DNA of 64,000 bases from Gammaproteobacteria bacterium HGW-Gammaproteobacteria-1 (GCA_002840095.1 PGZL01000004.1:248001-312000); one strand, 5' to 3'; shown: positions 28,259 through 40,080, counted from the first letter of the stretch. The notes: generated by a model from the sequence alone, not told the origin. Made by a program: numbers and translations.

Positions 28259-29694
28259 CGGTCATCAGCAACGGCACGCGCCGCGACGACAATCCCATGG
28301 GCCGCATCCGCCGTATCCACTTCGTCGGTATCGGCGGTTCCGGCATGAGCGGCATTGCGGAGGTGCTGCTCAATCTCGGCTACGACGTGTCGGGTTCCGA
28401 TTTGAAGGAAAACGCCGTGACGCGCCGCTTGGCCGCACTGGGGGCGCGGGTGGACATCGGCCATGAGGCCGCCCATGTGACCGGTCGCGACGTGGTGGTT
28501 ATTTCCACCGCCGTGCCGTCCGACAACCCGGAGGTGCTGGCGGCGCGGGAACAGCGCATCCCGCTGGTGCCGCGCGCCGAAATGCTCGCCGAACTGATGC
28601 GTTTCCGCCACGGCATCGCCGTGGCCGGTACCCACGGCAAGACCACCACCACCAGTCTCATCGCCAGCCTGCTGGCCGAGGGCGGGCTCGATCCCACCTT
28701 CGTCATCGGCGGCAAGCTCAACAGCGCCGGCACCCACGCGCGGCTGGGGGCCAGCCGCTATCTGGTGGCGGAGGCCGACGAAAGTGACGCCTCGTTCCTC
28801 TATTTGCAGCCGATGACCGCGGTGGTGACCAACATCGACGCCGATCACATGGCGACCTACGGCGGCGATTTCTCCAAGTTGCGCCAGACCTTCGTCGAGT
28901 TCCTGCATCACCTACCGTTCTACGGTCTGGCGGTGCTGTGCCTGGACGACCCGGTGGTGCGTGAAATTCTGCCCGAGGTGACCCGGCCGGTGCGCACCTA
29001 CGGCCTGACGCCCGAGGCGGATGTCTACGCCAGCGAGGTTCACCAGGACGGGCTGCGCAATCACTTCCGCGTGGCGCGCCGTGACGGCGGCGACTGGCTC
29101 GACGTGACCCTGGCCATGCCCGGGCGGCACAACGTATTGAACGCGCTGGCGGCGATCACCGTCGCCCACGAGGTCGGCGTTTCCGACGAAGCGATCCTGC
29201 GCGGCCTCGCCGCCTTCCAGGGGATCGGCCGCCGTTTCCAGCTCAACGGCGAAGTGGCCGTGGCGGACGGCAGCGTCACCCTGGTGGACGACTACGGCCA
29301 CCATCCGCGTGAGGTGGCGGCGACGATACAGGCAGCCCGCGCCAGCTGGCCGGAGCGCCGCCTGGTAGTGGCGTTCCAGCCGCACCGCTACAGCCGCACG
29401 CGCGATCTGTTTGAAGACTTTGCCGAAGTGCTGTCCACCACCGACGCCCTGCTGATGCTGGAGGTGTATCCCGCCGGCGAGAAGCCGATCCCCGGTGCCG
29501 ACAGCCGCACCCTGTGCCGCGCCATCCGCGCCCGCGGCCAGGTGGATCCGGTCTTCGTGGCGCAGCCCGAGGATCTCCCCGGCACCCTGCACGGTGTGCT
29601 GCAGGCCGGTGACGTGTTGCTGACCCTGGGGGCTGGCGATATCGGTGCGGCGGCGCAGGCGTTGCCGCAACAGCTGGCGGAGGCCTACGCATGA
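28255..29694 (+). CDS. murC: UDP-MurNAc:L-alanine ligase MurC
   Basis: First Mur ligase of the stem peptide, 479 residues. N-terminal nucleotide-binding domain [19 protein letters not shown] loop [20 protein letters not shown] with metal and carbamate residues, [11 protein letters not shown] and [12 protein letters not shown] at the C-terminal domain. The ATG at 28255 overlaps the murG stop; its stop overlaps murB at ATGATG. A weak alternative start lies 14 codons in (MGRIRRIHF), closer to the first strand. Confidence 0.96.
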   Translation: MTVISNGTRRDDNPMGRIRRIHFVGIGGSGMSGIAEVLLNLGYDVSGSDLKENAVTRRLAALGARVDIGHEAAHVTGRDVVVISTAVPSDNPEVLAAREQRIPLVPRAEMLAELMRFRHGIAVAGTHGKTTTTSLIASLLAEGGLDPTFVIGGKLNSAGTHARLGASRYLVAEADESDASFLYLQPMTAVVTNIDADHMATYGGDFSKLRQTFVEFLHHLPFYGLAVLCLDDPVVREILPEVTRPVRTYGLTPEADVYASEVHQDGLRNHFRVARRDGGDWLDVTLAMPGRHNVLNALAAITVAHEVGVSDEAILRGLAAFQGIGRRFQLNGEVAVADGSVTLVDDYGHHPREVAATIQAARASWPERRLVVAFQPHRYSRTRDLFEDFAEVLSTTDALLMLEVYPAGEKPIPGADSRTLCRAIRARGQVDPVFVAQPEDLPGTLHGVLQAGDVLLTLGAGDIGAAAQALPQQLAEAYA

Positions 29695-30596
29695 TGGCGG
29701 TGCGCCACCACCAGGCCTTGCGCGGCGTGCTGCTCGAAAACGAGCCCATGGCGCGCCACACCACCTGGCGGGTGGGCGGGCCGGCGGAACGTTATTACCA
29801 ACCGGCGGATATCGCCGATCTGGCGCAGTTTCTGGCCGCCCTGCCCGGTGACGAGCCGGTGTTCTGGGTGGGACTGGGCAGCAATCTGCTGGTGCGCGAC
29901 GGCGGCATCCGCGGCACGGTGATCGCCACCTCGGGCCTGCTCAACGGCATCGGGCAGGTAGACGCTGTAACGGTGCGGGTGGAAGCGGGCGTGTCCTGTG
30001 CCAAGGTGGCGCGTTTCTGCGCCCGGCTGGGCCTGACTGGTGCCGAGTTCCTGGCCGGCATTCCCGGCACCATGGGCGGTGCGCTGGCCATGAATGCCGG
30101 TGCCTTCGGCGGCGAAACCTGGCGCCTGGTCCGCGCGGTGGAAACGCTGGACCGCAACGGACAGCTGCGTGAGCGCAGCGCGGCCGATTACAGCGTCGGC
30201 TACCGCGCAGTGCAGGGACCGGAGGGGGAGTGGTTTGTCGCCGCCGTACTGGAGCTGGCAATGGGCGACACCGACGCGGCGGCGGCGCGGATACGCGAAC
30301 TGCTGGACAAGCGCGCGGCGTCGCAGCCGACGCAGCAGCCCAACGCGGGCTCGGTGTTCCGCAATCCGCCGGATGATTACGCGGCGCGGCTGATCGAATC
30401 GTGCGGCCTGAAGGGTCGTTGTGTGGGCAGCGCCTGCGTGTCGACACGGCACGCCAATTTCATCGTCAATACCGGCGGCGCATCGGCGGCGGACATTGAG
30501 GCCCTGATTGAACTGGTGGCGGCGACCGTGCAGCAACAGAGCGGTGTCAGCCTGGTACGCGAGGTGCACATCGTGGGGGAGGAAAGCGGTGGCTGA
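29691..30596 (+). CDS. murB: UDP-N-acetylenolpyruvoylglucosamine reductase MurB (type II)
   Basis: FAD enzyme of 301 residues that reduces the enolpyruvyl group to give UDP-MurNAc. FAD-binding residues in [15 protein letters not shown] and [15 protein letters not shown]; catalytic Ser in GSVFRNP and the terminal catalytic Glu in EVHIVGEES. It lacks the extra loop of E. coli-type (type I) MurB, so it belongs to type II, the form usually found inside dcw clusters. Start at ATGATG overlapping murC. Confidence 0.95.
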   Translation: MMAVRHHQALRGVLLENEPMARHTTWRVGGPAERYYQPADIADLAQFLAALPGDEPVFWVGLGSNLLVRDGGIRGTVIATSGLLNGIGQVDAVTVRVEAGVSCAKVARFCARLGLTGAEFLAGIPGTMGGALAMNAGAFGGETWRLVRAVETLDRNGQLRERSAADYSVGYRAVQGPEGEWFVAAVLELAMGDTDAAAARIRELLDKRAASQPTQQPNAGSVFRNPPDDYAARLIESCGLKGRCVGSACVSTRHANFIVNTGGASAADIEALIELVAATVQQQSGVSLVREVHIVGEESGG

Positions 30597-31518
30597 GGTG
30601 CGTGACGCCAAATCCTTCGGCAGGGTCGCCGTGCTGATGGGCGGCTGGTCGGCCGAGCGGGAGGTTTCGCTCAAGAGTGGTGCGGCCGTGCTGGCCGCGC
30701 TCCAGCGCCGCGGCGTGGACGCACACGGCGTCGACGCCGGGCACGACGTGCTCGCGGTGCTGGCGCGCGGCGAATTCGATCGCGTATTCATCGCCTGGCA
30801 CGGCCGTGGCGGCGAAAACGGCGAAGTGCAGGGCGCACTGGATCTGATGCAGCTGCCCTATACGGGCAGTGGCGTGCTGGCCTCGGCACTGGGCATGGAC
30901 AAGTGGCGCAGCAAACTGGTGTGGCAGGCCGCCGGACTGCCGGTGCCGGACTGCGAACTGCTGGACGCGCAGAGCGACTTCGCGGCCATTGAGCGGCGTC
31001 TCGGTCTGCCCCTGTTCATCAAGCCGGCAAACGAAGGCTCCAGTATCGGCGTGAGCAAAGTGCGCGAGGCAGGTACGTCGCAGGCCGCCTATGCGGCGGC
31101 GGCACAGTATGACCGCATGGTGCTGGCGGAAAAATTCATCGGCGGCGGCGAATATACCGTCGCCATACTCGGCGATACGGCGTTGCCCGCGGTGCGCATT
31201 GTGCCGACGACGGAGTTTTACGACTACGAGGCGAAATACTTCCGCGACGACACCCGCTATCTGTGCCCCTGCGGCCTGGCGCCGCAACAGGAGCAGCGCA
31301 TGCAGCAGCTGGCGCTGCATGCCTTTGCCGTGCTGGGTTGCACAGGGTGGGGACGCGTCGACTTTCTCCTGGACGAGGCCGGCGAGCCGTTTGTGCTGGA
31401 GGCGAATACGGTGCCGGGTATGACCGATCACAGCCTGGTGCCGATGGCGGCGCGGGCGGCCGGTATCGATTTCGATGAGCTGGTATGGCGCATCCTGGAA
31501 GGGGCGACGCATGGCTAA
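30589..31518 (+). CDS. ddlB: D-alanine:D-alanine ligase DdlB
   Basis: ATP-grasp enzyme of 309 residues that makes D-Ala-D-Ala for MurF. N-terminal [28 protein letters not shown]-site [16 protein letters not shown], and the metal and oxyanion residues in [19 protein letters not shown] chose the GTG at 30589, five bases after GGAGGA and overlapping murB by eight bases; another GTG at 30598 would shorten it by three residues. It overlaps ftsQ by eight bases. Confidence 0.95.
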   Translation: MAEVRDAKSFGRVAVLMGGWSAEREVSLKSGAAVLAALQRRGVDAHGVDAGHDVLAVLARGEFDRVFIAWHGRGGENGEVQGALDLMQLPYTGSGVLASALGMDKWRSKLVWQAAGLPVPDCELLDAQSDFAAIERRLGLPLFIKPANEGSSIGVSKVREAGTSQAAYAAAAQYDRMVLAEKFIGGGEYTVAILGDTALPAVRIVPTTEFYDYEAKYFRDDTRYLCPCGLAPQQEQRMQQLALHAFAVLGCTGWGRVDFLLDEAGEPFVLEANTVPGMTDHSLVPMAARAAGIDFDELVWRILEGATHG

Positions 31519-32254
31519 GCGGATACAGGCACGGCGCAAACAGCAGGATGCGATGCAGCCGCAATGGCTGCGTCACATGCCGCTGGTGGTGGGGGTCGCC
31601 GTGTTTTTAGGGCTGGCGTCGGCTGCCGGTCTGTGGCTGGCCGAGCCGGAAAACCTGCCGGTACGCACCGTACGCGTACAGGGCCAACTGCAGCACGTGA
31701 CGACGCAGGAAGTGCGTAGTGCGGTGTTGCCGTACGCGCAGGCGGGTTTCATGTACATCGACATCGCTGCGGCGCGCACTGCGCTGGAACAGCTGCCCTG
31801 GGTGCATAGCGCACAGGTGCGCCGCACTTGGCCTGACCTGCTTCTGGTGCAGCTGCGCGAGCAGCAGGTACTGGCGCGCTGGGCGGACGGCGGACTGGTA
31901 AACCCGGAGGGCGGGGTGTTCCTGCCGCTGGAACCGGTAGCCGCGGCAGGTCTGCCGCTGTTGCGTGGTCCGCAGGGGACCTCGTTGATGCTGACGGCCC
32001 GCTTTATCGAGTTGCAGCAGGCGCTGACGCCGTTGCAGCTGAATATTACGGAGGTGGCGATGGACGATCGTCGCGCCTGGAGGCTGGTGCTGGACAACGG
32101 CATGGAGCTGATGCTCGGCCGCGATGAGCATCCGGCCCGGATGGATCGTTTTGTCCGCGCCTGGCCCCGCATTCTGGGACCGCGCAGCGCCACGGTGGCA
32201 CGGGTTGATTTGCGCTACACCAATGGCTTTTCGGTGCAGTGGCGGCAGTCATAG
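31511..32254 (+). CDS. ftsQ: Cell division protein FtsQ
   Basis: Bitopic division protein of 247 residues: basic cytoplasmic N-terminus, one helix at about 26-44, then a POTRA domain ([22 protein letters not shown]) and a beta domain. FtsQ recruits FtsL-FtsB to the septum. The ATG at 31511 lies eight bases within ddlB; the upstream start in the longer frame lies deeper in ddlB and is not needed. It ends 17 bases before ftsA. Confidence 0.94.
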   Translation: MAKRIQARRKQQDAMQPQWLRHMPLVVGVAVFLGLASAAGLWLAEPENLPVRTVRVQGQLQHVTTQEVRSAVLPYAQAGFMYIDIAAARTALEQLPWVHSAQVRRTWPDLLLVQLREQQVLARWADGGLVNPEGGVFLPLEPVAAAGLPLLRGPQGTSLMLTARFIELQQALTPLQLNITEVAMDDRRAWRLVLDNGMELMLGRDEHPARMDRFVRAWPRILGPRSATVARVDLRYTNGFSVQWRQS

Positions 32255-32271
32255 GAACTTGGGAGGGACGC

Positions 32272-33510
32272 ATGTCCAGAAAAGGTGAGAAGAACCTGAT
32301 CGTCGCCCTCGATATCGGCACCTCGAAGGTGGTGGCCATCGTCGGCGAAATAACCGCTGCGGGGGAAGTCGACATCATCGGTATCGGCTCGCATCCTTCG
32401 CGTGGGCTGAAGAAGGGCGTGGTGGTGAATATCGAGTCCACCGTGCAGTCGATACAGCGGGCGGTGGAAGAGGCCGAACTCATGGCCGGCTGCCAGATTC
32501 ATTCGGTGTATGCCGGTATAGCCGGCAGCCATATCCGCAGCCTCAATTCGCACGGCATCGTCGCCATACGCGACAAAGAGGTGATGCAGAGCGATATGGA
32601 GCGCGTGATCGATGCGGCGCGTGCGGTGGCCATTCCCGCCGATCAGAAAATCCTCCATGTGTTGCCGCAGGAGTTCGTCATCGATACCCAGGAGGGCATC
32701 CGCGAGCCCATCGGCATGTCGGGCGTGCGGTTGGAGGCAAAGGTGCATCTGGTGACCGGCGCGGTGAGCGCGGCACAGAACATAGTCAAGTGCGTGCGCC
32801 GCTGCGGCCTGGAGGTGGACGACATCATTCTGGAACAGCTGGCCTCCAGTAATGCGGTGCTGTCCGACGATGAAAAGGAACTGGGCGTGTGCCTGGTGGA
32901 TATCGGCGGCGGCACCACCGATATCGCCGTGTTCACCGAAGGCGCCATCCGCCATACCGCGGTGATTCCCATTGCGGGCGATCAGGTGACCAACGATATC
33001 GCCGTGGCATTGCGCACACCCACGCAGCACGCGGAAGACATCAAGATCAAATACGGCTGCGCCCTGGCACAGCTGGCCAGCGCCGATGAAACCATCGAAG
33101 TGCCGAGCGTGGGCGATCGCGCCGCCCGCCGCCTCGCCCGCCAGACCCTTGCCGACGTGGTGGAGCCGCGTTACGAGGAACTGTTCACCCTGGTACAGGC
33201 GGAGCTGCGCCGCAGCGGGTTTGAGGATCTGTGTGCCGCAGGCGTGGTGCTGACAGGCGGCAGCGCCAAGATGGAAGGCGTGGTGGATTTGGCGGAAGAG
33301 ATTTTTCACATGCCGGTGCGGCTGGGTATGCCGCAGGGCGTAAGCGGTCTGGTGGACGTGGTGCGCAACCCCATCTACTCCACCGGCGTCGGTTTGTTGT
33401 TGTTCGGGTTGCATAACCGCAGTGGCGGTGTGGCGTCGGAGCTGCGTGGTTCCGGCGGTTTGTCAAACGTGGTCCAGCGGATGAAGAGCTGGTTCCAGGG
33501 GAATTTCTAA
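32272..33510 (+). CDS. ftsA: Cell division protein FtsA
   Basis: Actin-like ATPase of 412 residues that tethers FtsZ to the membrane and recruits later division proteins. Phosphate 1 loop [16 protein letters not shown], phosphate 2 [14 protein letters not shown], adenosine motif [12 protein letters not shown]. The C-terminal amphipathic membrane helix is seen in [13 protein letters not shown]. The start follows a strong GGGAGGG, the first proper Shine-Dalgarno after a run of overlapping genes. Separated from ftsZ by 47 bases holding a small hairpin. Confidence 0.96.
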   Translation: MSRKGEKNLIVALDIGTSKVVAIVGEITAAGEVDIIGIGSHPSRGLKKGVVVNIESTVQSIQRAVEEAELMAGCQIHSVYAGIAGSHIRSLNSHGIVAIRDKEVMQSDMERVIDAARAVAIPADQKILHVLPQEFVIDTQEGIREPIGMSGVRLEAKVHLVTGAVSAAQNIVKCVRRCGLEVDDIILEQLASSNAVLSDDEKELGVCLVDIGGGTTDIAVFTEGAIRHTAVIPIAGDQVTNDIAVALRTPTQHAEDIKIKYGCALAQLASADETIEVPSVGDRAARRLARQTLADVVEPRYEELFTLVQAELRRSGFEDLCAAGVVLTGGSAKMEGVVDLAEEIFHMPVRLGMPQGVSGLVDVVRNPIYSTGVGLLLFGLHNRSGGVASELRGSGGLSNVVQRMKSWFQGNF

Positions 33511-33515
33511 ATTAT

Positions 33516-33529
33516 CTGCCCTCGGGCAG
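33516..33529 (+). other. Small GC hairpin between ftsA and ftsZ
   Basis: CTGCC, loop CCTC or similar, GGGCAG, with no T tract. Too weak for rho-independent termination. It could stabilise or mark a processing point for the abundant ftsZ message. Confidence 0.4.
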
Positions 33530-33557
33530 GGGTCAACAGGGGAAGAGGAGGAGCGCC

Positions 33558-34709
33558 ATGTTCGAACTGATGGATACTCAGGCACAGAATGCCATCATCA
33601 AGGTGGTGGGTGTCGGCGGCGGCGGCGGCAATGCGGTGGAGCACATGCTGCTGCAGGACATCGACGGCGTCGATTTCATTTGCGCCAATACCGACGCCCA
33701 GGCGTTGAAGAAGTCCGGTGCCCGCACCGTGCTGCAACTGGGCGGAGCCGTGACCAAGGGATTGGGCGCCGGTGCCAATCCTGAAATCGGGCGTCAGGCG
33801 GCCATTGAAGACAGGGAGCGCATCGCCGAAGTGCTGGAAGGCGCCGACATGGTGTTCATCACGGCAGGCATGGGCGGCGGTACCGGCACCGGCGGCGCGC
33901 CCATCGTGGCCCAGGTGGCCAGGGAGTTGGGCATCCTCACCGTGGCGGTGGTGACCAAGCCGTTCCCGTTCGAGGGCAAGAAGCGAATGACCGTGGCTGA
34001 GGACGGTATCAAGGAGCTGAAGCAGTACGTCGACTCCCTGATCACCATCCCCAACGAAAAGCTGCTGTCGGTGCTGGGCAAGCAGATCAGCCTGTTGGAC
34101 GCCTTCAAGTCCGCCAACGACGTGCTGCTGGGGGCCGTCCAGGGGATTGCGGAGTTGATTACCCGCCCCGGCCTGATCAACGTGGACTTCGCCGATGTCC
34201 GAACGGTTATGTCGGAAATGGGCATGGCCATGATGGGCAGCGGCGTCGCCTCCGGTGAGGACCGTGCCCGGGTCGCCGCCCAGGCCGCTATCGCCAGCCC
34301 CCTGCTGGAGGATATCAATCTGGCGGGTGCCCGCGGTATCCTGGTGAACGTTACCGCCGGCCTGGACATGTCCATCGGCGAGTTCGAAGAGGTGGGCAAT
34401 ACCATCAAGGAGTTCGCCTCGGAGAACGCAACGGTTGTGGTCGGCACCGTAATCGACCCCAATATGTCGGGGGAGCTGCGTGTCACCGTCGTGGCCACCG
34501 GCCTTGGCAATGGCTCCGCCGCCCAGGCAGAACAGCCGGTTCGTCTGGTGGTCAACCGCGCCAGCAACGGCGAAGTGGACTACGGCGTGCTGGACCGTCC
34601 GACGGTGTTGCGCAATCAGCCGCCCAGCCAGGAGCGCTTCAACAAGGAGGCCGACGGCAGCCTGGATTACCTGGACATCCCGGCCTTCCTGCGCCGCCAG
34701 GCCGACTGA
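33558..34709 (+). CDS. ftsZ: Cell division GTPase FtsZ
   Basis: Tubulin homologue of 383 residues that forms the Z ring. GTP-binding: [13 protein letters not shown], tubulin signature GGGTGTG at 106-112, and [11 protein letters not shown] of the T7 synergy loop, which completes the active site of the next subunit. The C-terminal conserved peptide [13 protein letters not shown], after a short linker, binds FtsA, ZipA and ZapD (encoded at 42487). The ATG follows AGGAGGAG. It is the last gene of the dcw cluster. Confidence 0.98.
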   Translation: MFELMDTQAQNAIIKVVGVGGGGGNAVEHMLLQDIDGVDFICANTDAQALKKSGARTVLQLGGAVTKGLGAGANPEIGRQAAIEDRERIAEVLEGADMVFITAGMGGGTGTGGAPIVAQVARELGILTVAVVTKPFPFEGKKRMTVAEDGIKELKQYVDSLITIPNEKLLSVLGKQISLLDAFKSANDVLLGAVQGIAELITRPGLINVDFADVRTVMSEMGMAMMGSGVASGEDRARVAAQAAIASPLLEDINLAGARGILVNVTAGLDMSIGEFEEVGNTIKEFASENATVVVGTVIDPNMSGELRVTVVATGLGNGSAAQAEQPVRLVVNRASNGEVDYGVLDRPTVLRNQPPSQERFNKEADGSLDYLDIPAFLRRQAD

Positions 34710-34714
34710 CCGCT

Positions 34715-34738
34715 CCCCCCAGGGGGGGCAGGGCTTTT
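34715..34738 (+). terminator. Possible terminator after ftsZ
   Basis: CCCCC, loop CAG, GGGGG, then TTTT seven bases later. The stem and T tract are not adjacent, so it is at best a partial terminator; some transcripts may read into lpxC. Confidence 0.35.
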
Positions 34739-34772
34739 GTGAACCCGTTCGCTAGGAATGGGCATTGCCCTA

Positions 34773-34781
34773 TGGTATAGT
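34773..34781 (+). promoter_or_regulatory. Extended -10 promoter candidate for lpxC
   Basis: TGG-TATAGT, an extended -10 element about 65 bases before the lpxC start, without a clear -35. A short stem GCGGT-ATA-ACCGC follows at 34795-34807 in the leader. Confidence 0.45.
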
Positions 34782-34845
34782 TTTGTCCAACTTGGCGGTA
34801 TAACCGCTTGTTGCAACAGGAAGTTATAGGCGGATTGGGCTCAAA

Positions 34846-35757
34846 ATGATTCGGCAGAGAACACTGAAAAACGTGATTCGCGCTACGGGCGTGGGTCTGC
34901 ATACCGGTGAAAAGGTGTACCTCACCCTGCGTCCCGCCCCTGTGGATGCCGGTATCATTTTCCGCCGCGTCGACCTCAACCCGCCGGTCGAGATCGAGGC
35001 CAAGGCTGAAAATGTAGGCGACACAACAATGTCCACCACCCTGATCAAGGGTGATGTGCGCATCTCGACCGTGGAGCACATGTTGTCCGCGCTTGCGGGC
35101 CTTGGTATCGACAACGCCTATATCGATCTGAGTGCCCCCGAAGTGCCGATCATGGATGGAAGCGCCGGTCCGTTTGTCTTCCTGATCCAGTCCGCAGGCA
35201 TCGTGGAGCAAGCCGTCTCCAAGCGGTTCATTCGTATCAAGCGTACCGTACGCATCGAGGATGGGGACCGTTGGGTTCAGTTTGAGCCGTTCGACGGATT
35301 CAAGGTATCCATGGAGATCGACTTCGATCACCCTGCCTTCCGTGGCCGCAGCCAGCTTTCCTGCATCGATTTTTCCACCACTTCTTTCGTCAAGGAAGTG
35401 AGCCGCGCCCGTACCTTCGGTTTCATGAGTCAGCTGGAAATGTTGCGCAGCCGCAATCTGGCGCTGGGTGGCAGTCTGGACAACGCCGTGGTGGTCGATG
35501 ACTACCGCGTGCTCAATGAGGACGGGCTGCGTTATGACGACGAGTTCGTCAAGCACAAGGTCCTGGATGCCATTGGTGACCTGTACCTGCTGGGCTGCAG
35601 CCTTATTGGTGCTTTCAGCGGATATAAGTCCGGCCATGAATTGAACAACAAACTGTTGCGCAAGCTGCTGCTGGAAGAGGATGCCTGGGAACAGGTGACT
35701 TTCGATGATCCGCAGCAGGCACCGATTTCCTACATCCAGCCGGTCGTCGCCGTCTAG
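34846..35757 (+). CDS. lpxC: UDP-3-O-acyl-GlcNAc deacetylase LpxC
   Basis: Zinc amidase of 303 residues, the committed step of lipid A synthesis. Zinc ligands His78 ([10 protein letters not shown]), His237 and Asp241 ([12 protein letters not shown]); catalytic Glu77 next to His78 and the late His264 in KSGHELNN. In many gammaproteobacteria its level is set by FtsH proteolysis through the C-terminal tail; the tail here ends SYIQPVVAV. Position after ftsZ is conserved. Convergent with dciA with no gap between the stop codons. Confidence 0.97.
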   Translation: MIRQRTLKNVIRATGVGLHTGEKVYLTLRPAPVDAGIIFRRVDLNPPVEIEAKAENVGDTTMSTTLIKGDVRISTVEHMLSALAGLGIDNAYIDLSAPEVPIMDGSAGPFVFLIQSAGIVEQAVSKRFIRIKRTVRIEDGDRWVQFEPFDGFKVSMEIDFDHPAFRGRSQLSCIDFSTTSFVKEVSRARTFGFMSQLEMLRSRNLALGGSLDNAVVVDDYRVLNEDGLRYDDEFVKHKVLDAIGDLYLLGCSLIGAFSGYKSGHELNNKLLRKLLLEEDAWEQVTFDDPQQAPISYIQPVVAV

Positions 35758-36195
35758 TCAGTTGCTGCGGCCACGACGCGCCAGTCGCTTCAGCGCCGTG
35801 CGCAGGTTTGGATCGGAAAGGCTGTCGGCGGTGCTGTCGATGATTGCAGCGTTGGCGGCGGAAAGTGTTGCCGGCTGCGGGGATGAAGATACCGGCTGCG
35901 CCAGTGGCGTGACCCTGATTTCGATACGGCGTAACTGGGCGAGCGACGGATGCCGATGCAGGCAGCGTAGTAACTGCGGCGACTGATAGCGAAGGCGAGT
36001 CGCCCAGGCAGTTGAGTCGATATGGACCAGCATTCGTTCCGAGTTCACGTCGGCGACTTGTACATGGTTTGAGGTTTCTGTATCGAGGCAGGCGCGCAAA
36101 TGACCGTTGACTGACCGTAGATAACGGACTCGCTCGATCAGTCGGGCAGAGTCACCGAGGCCGAGTAGGTGTTGCAGGGAACGTGGTCGGGTCAT
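35758..36195 (-). CDS. dciA: DciA (DUF721), DnaB helicase loader
   Basis: A 145-residue DUF721 protein. The family signature lies in the middle (VNSERMLVHIDSTAWATRLRYQSPQLLRCL), followed by a variable, Ser/Pro-rich tail. DciA loads the replicative helicase in the many bacteria that lack DnaC/DnaI. The ATG at 36195 begins the RPRSLQHLLG helix; an upstream in-frame ATG would add six residues. DciA beside lpxC and secA is also seen in Pseudomonas. The N-terminal half is normal, the tail is poorly conserved, so no finer claim is made. Confidence 0.8.
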   Translation of the reverse strand: MTRPRSLQHLLGLGDSARLIERVRYLRSVNGHLRACLDTETSNHVQVADVNSERMLVHIDSTAWATRLRYQSPQLLRCLHRHPSLAQLRRIEIRVTPLAQPVSSSPQPATLSAANAAIIDSTADSLSDPNLRTALKRLARRGRSN

Positions 36196-36273
36196 GAGAC
36201 AAGCATATAACAAGCGCTAATTTGAATGGTAATAACCCAGCCAGGATGGGTTCAGGCGACTGGATAGGGGAAG

Positions 36274-37197
36274 ATGAATATTTTATTTATCTCCAGGCAA
36301 CTCGGGTGTTCCAGTTGCGTCAGCATCGGGCGACGTGGCATGGCGGCGATGTTTTTTGCCGTGTTCATGGCCATTCCGATGTTGGCGCTGTATGGCGGTT
36401 ATCGCATAGGCTTCTCCGATGCCAAGACTTCGGTGTTGGTTGCCGGCGGACTGCAGGGCGAACTGGAGAGCCAGCGCCGCTCCATTGAGGAGGCCAAGCG
36501 TACGGCAGAGGAGAATCTTAATGCCTTGGCGCTACGTATGGGACAGATGCAGGCTCATGTCATGCGCCTGGACGCGATGGGGCAGCGCCTGACGCGCATG
36601 GCGGGACTCGAAGACGGGGAGTTCAACTTCGATAACCCTCCCGCACTCGGCGGACCTGAAAGCGCGGCGGTGCAGCAGTCGTTGCAAGTTCCTGATTTTA
36701 TAGCCCTGTTGGATAATCTGTCGTTGCAATTGCAGGACAGGGGCGATCAGCTGAGTGTGTTGGAGACCATGCTGTTGAATCGCAACTTGCAGGCGGAAGT
36801 GTTGCCGGCAGGGCGCCCGGTGCATGGGGGCTGGATATCGTCTACCTACGGCATTCGTACCGATCCGTTTAGCGGCCGCCTCGCGCATCACAATGGTATC
36901 GACTTTGCGGGCAAGGAGGGGGCCGAAGTGATTGCCGTTGCCTCCGGTGTGGTCACCTGGGCCGGCTCACGTTTTGGCTACGGCAATCTGATAGAGATCA
37001 ACCACGGCAAAGGCTATGTCACCCGCTACGGCCATAACAAGTCCATTGCGGTGAAGGTTGGGGATACTGTCAAGAAAGGGCAGACTCTGGGCACCATGGG
37101 CTCCACCGGCCGCTCGACCGGTCCTCATGTGCACTTTGAAGTGCTGCGCAACGGGCGCGCTGTAGATCCGGCCCGCTACGTCCAGGCTGTACGCTGA
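36274..37197 (+). CDS. M23-family (LytM) peptidoglycan endopeptidase or envelope regulator
   Basis: A 307-residue membrane-anchored protein: cytoplasmic start, one helix at about 23-45, a coiled coil (about 55-105), then a LytM domain (about 185-303). Zinc ligands of an active M23 enzyme are present: HHNGIDF (H-x3-D) and HVHFEV (H-x-H), with the middle RYGHNKS. It probably cuts peptide crosslinks in peptidoglycan. The layout resembles MepM/NlpD-type proteins and the M23 protein next to secA in Pseudomonas. Start ATG follows AGGGGA closely. Divergent from dciA. Confidence 0.88.
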   Translation: MNILFISRQLGCSSCVSIGRRGMAAMFFAVFMAIPMLALYGGYRIGFSDAKTSVLVAGGLQGELESQRRSIEEAKRTAEENLNALALRMGQMQAHVMRLDAMGQRLTRMAGLEDGEFNFDNPPALGGPESAAVQQSLQVPDFIALLDNLSLQLQDRGDQLSVLETMLLNRNLQAEVLPAGRPVHGGWISSTYGIRTDPFSGRLAHHNGIDFAGKEGAEVIAVASGVVTWAGSRFGYGNLIEINHGKGYVTRYGHNKSIAVKVGDTVKKGQTLGTMGSTGRSTGPHVHFEVLRNGRAVDPARYVQAVR

Positions 37198-37204
37198 TAC
37201 CTCG

Positions 37205-37227
37205 TTCCGGCAGCGGTGCTGCCGGAA
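37205..37227 (+). terminator. Hairpin after the M23 peptidase gene
   Basis: TTCCGGCAGC, loop GGT, GCTGCCGGAA: a perfect 10-bp stem seven bases after the stop, but followed by only two T and then a run of C. Possibly a terminator with weak tract, or a 3' end stabiliser. The rest of the gap to secA (37228-37383) shows no strong promoter; TATCAT at 37339 is a weak -10. Confidence 0.5.
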
Positions 37228-37383
37228 TTCCCCCCTCTCCCCCCCGCGGCTCCATTTCCTGCTTTCTCAAGTTTTGACCTGGCCGTCCACATAGCCCGGC
37301 GTCAGCGTCGGTGGTGAGAAAAGCTGGTCGAATTGCGGTATCATTTGCGCTATTTCTTCCACGCAGACAAGCAAAGCGGTCCC

Positions 37384-40080
37384 ATGGTCAGCAAATTCCT
37401 CAGCAAGATTTTCGGCAGCCGTAATGAACGGCTGATCAAGCGGTTGCGTAAGACTGTCGCCCAGATTAACGCACTTGAAGCGGAACTGGAGCAACTGTCC
37501 GATGACGCCCTGCGGGGTAAGACCGATGAATTCCGTGCCCGTTTGGCACAGGGCGCAACGTTGGATGATTTGTTGCCTGAAGCCTTTGCGGTAGTGCGAG
37601 AGGCAGGCAAGCGTGTGCTCGGCATGCGCCACTATGACGTACAGCTCATAGGTGGCATGGTATTGCATGGCGGCAGGATCGCCGAAATGCGCACGGGCGA
37701 AGGCAAGACGCTGGTTGCCACGCTGGCGGCGTATCTCAACGCGTTGCCAGGTACCGGGGTGCATGTCATTACCGTGAACGATTATCTCGCCAGTCGCGAT
37801 GCCGGCTGGATGGGGAAGTTGTACGACTTTCTTGGGATGACCACCGGCGTGATCACCGCCGGGATGTCCTATGACGAAAAGCGCGCGGCTTATTCTGCAG
37901 ACATTACTTACGGTACCAATAACGAATTCGGCTTCGATTACCTGCGCGACAACATGGCATTCAGCGTTGCGGAAAAGGTACAGCGTCAACTGAACTTCGC
38001 TGTCGTCGATGAAGTTGACTCCATACTGATCGACGAGGCGCGCACGCCGCTGATCATCTCGGGTCCCGCAGAAGACAGTTCTTCGCGCTACAAGCAGATC
38101 AATGCGTTGATCCCCAAGTTGCAGCGCCAACGCGAAGAGGAAGGCGAAGGAGACTACAGTGTCGATGAAAAGGCACGGCAGGTCTATTTGACCGAAGAAG
38201 GCCATCAGCACGTCGAGGAGTTGATGTCTGTAAGCGGCCTGCTGGCGGAAGGCGAGAGTCTGTATGACGCCGCCAATATCAGTCTGATGCACCACCTGAA
38301 TGCGGCGTTGCGTGCCAACGCGTTGTATCAGCGGGATGTTGACTACATCGTCAAGGAAGGTCAAATCGTTATCGTCGACGAGTTTACCGGACGCACGATG
38401 CCGGGGCGGCGCTGGTCTGACGGCCTGCATCAGGCAGTTGAGGCCAAGGAGGGTGTAACGATCCAGAATGAGAACCAGACTCTGGCCTCGATTACCTTCC
38501 AGAACTACTTCCGCCTCTATGACAAGCTGTCCGGTATGACGGGAACCGCCGATACCGAAGCCTACGAATTTCAGCAAATATATGGCCTAGAGGTAATCGT
38601 AATTCCAACCCATCGGCCGATGGTGCGTCAGGATCTCGGCGACCTCATTTTCCTTACGGTAGAGGAAAAATTTTCCGCCATTATCCAAGACATCAAGGAA
38701 CGTCACATCGCGGGTCAGCCCATACTCGTCGGCACGACCTCTATTGAGGCGTCGGAAATGCTGTCGCGACAGCTCAAGAGCGAGGGTATCCGCCATGAGG
38801 TTCTGAACGCAAAGCAACACGAGCGTGAGGCTGAAATCGTCGCCCAGGCAGGCCGACCGGGTGCGGTAACCATCGCCACCAACATGGCGGGCCGCGGAAC
38901 CGACATCGTCCTGGGCGGAAATCTCCAGACGCAGATCGATGCCATTGCCGACGCCGACGAGGCTGCGGTTCAGCGCGTGCGGGATGACTGGCAGAAGCTG
39001 CATGACGTGGTCGTCGCCGCCGGAGGCCTGCATATCATTGGCACCGAACGGCATGAATCGCGCCGTATCGACAATCAGTTGCGTGGACGTTCCGGCCGCC
39101 AGGGCGACCCCGGCTCCACTCGTTTCTATTTGTCCTTGCAGGACAATCTGATGCGTATCTTTGCATCAGACCGAGTCGGTGCATTGATGCAGCGCCTCGG
39201 TATGCAAACAGGCGAGGCTATCGAGCACCCTTGGGTGAGCAAGGCGATAGAGAATGCACAACGCAAAGTGGAGGGGCATAACTTCGACATTCGCAAGCAG
39301 CTGCTTGAGTATGACGATGTCGCCAATGATCAACGCAAGGTGATCTATGAACAACGCAACGAGCTGATGGCATCTGAGGATATCTCTGCGACCATTAACG
39401 TGTTGCGCTCCGATATTCTCAACGACACCATCAACAGTTACGTCCCGCCGCAGAGCCTGGATGAGATGTGGGACATTCGAGGGCTTGAAGTCATTCTTGA
39501 ATCCGACTTCGGTTTGAAATTCGATATCGCCGAATGGCTGGCTGCTGACGAGAGTTTGCATGAGGAAACGTTGCGCCAGCGCATCCTTGACGAAGCTGCT
39601 GAATTGTATGTGGCGAAGGAAGCGCTCGCCGGCAGTGGCGTGCTGCGTCATTTCGAAAAGGCGGTTATGTTGCAGACCCTGGACAGTCACTGGAAGGAAC
39701 ATTTGGCAGCGATGGATTATCTGCGTCAGGGAATACATTTGCGTGGTTATGCGCAGAAGAATCCCAAGCAGGAGTACAAACGCGAAGCCTTTGAACTGTT
39801 CAATCAGATGCTGGAACGTATCAAACACGAAGTTATCAGCGTGTTGTCCAAGGTGCAGGTTCGTGCAGAGGAAGACGTCGAGGCGGTGGAGCAGCAGCGT
39901 CGTACACAGGTGCCGGTGCATTATCAGCACGCCGAAGTATCCGCTTTGCAGGACGACACGGTGAACGAGGAAGATCCGGCACGACCATTTGTGAGAGATG
40001 GGCGCAAAGTCGGGCGAAATGAGCCTTGCCCCTGCGGGTCAGGCAAGAAATACAAGCAATGTCACGGACGCATGGAATAG
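37384..40080 (+). CDS. secA: Preprotein translocase ATPase SecA
   Basis: Motor of the Sec translocase, 898 residues. NBD1 Walker A in [23 protein letters not shown] for Walker B, NBD2 [13 protein letters not shown], and the helical scaffold and wing domains of normal length. The C-terminal zinc-binding motif [13 protein letters not shown] (882-894) binds SecB, so SecB-dependent export is expected. The ATG at 37384 matches the family start ([16 protein letters not shown]). No secM-like regulator precedes it, unlike E. coli. argJ follows after 13 bases. The codons are visibly less GC-rich than in the dcw genes. Confidence 0.98.
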   Translation: MVSKFLSKIFGSRNERLIKRLRKTVAQINALEAELEQLSDDALRGKTDEFRARLAQGATLDDLLPEAFAVVREAGKRVLGMRHYDVQLIGGMVLHGGRIAEMRTGEGKTLVATLAAYLNALPGTGVHVITVNDYLASRDAGWMGKLYDFLGMTTGVITAGMSYDEKRAAYSADITYGTNNEFGFDYLRDNMAFSVAEKVQRQLNFAVVDEVDSILIDEARTPLIISGPAEDSSSRYKQINALIPKLQRQREEEGEGDYSVDEKARQVYLTEEGHQHVEELMSVSGLLAEGESLYDAANISLMHHLNAALRANALYQRDVDYIVKEGQIVIVDEFTGRTMPGRRWSDGLHQAVEAKEGVTIQNENQTLASITFQNYFRLYDKLSGMTGTADTEAYEFQQIYGLEVIVIPTHRPMVRQDLGDLIFLTVEEKFSAIIQDIKERHIAGQPILVGTTSIEASEMLSRQLKSEGIRHEVLNAKQHEREAEIVAQAGRPGAVTIATNMAGRGTDIVLGGNLQTQIDAIADADEAAVQRVRDDWQKLHDVVVAAGGLHIIGTERHESRRIDNQLRGRSGRQGDPGSTRFYLSLQDNLMRIFASDRVGALMQRLGMQTGEAIEHPWVSKAIENAQRKVEGHNFDIRKQLLEYDDVANDQRKVIYEQRNELMASEDISATINVLRSDILNDTINSYVPPQSLDEMWDIRGLEVILESDFGLKFDIAEWLAADESLHEETLRQRILDEAAELYVAKEALAGSGVLRHFEKAVMLQTLDSHWKEHLAAMDYLRQGIHLRGYAQKNPKQEYKREAFELFNQMLERIKHEVISVLSKVQVRAEEDVEAVEQQRRTQVPVHYQHAEVSALQDDTVNEEDPARPFVRDGRKVGRNEPCPCGSGKKYKQCHGRME

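Noticed and set aside
36204-36232. TTACCA-N17-TATATG as dciA promoter on the minus strand
   Set aside because: The predicted start is two bases before the dciA ATG, so either the promoter or the start codon is wrong; evidence is too weak for a feature.
37228-37383. secM-like arrest peptide upstream of secA
   Set aside because: No open frame with a signal sequence or an arrest-like C-terminus is present in the 156-base remainder of the gap.
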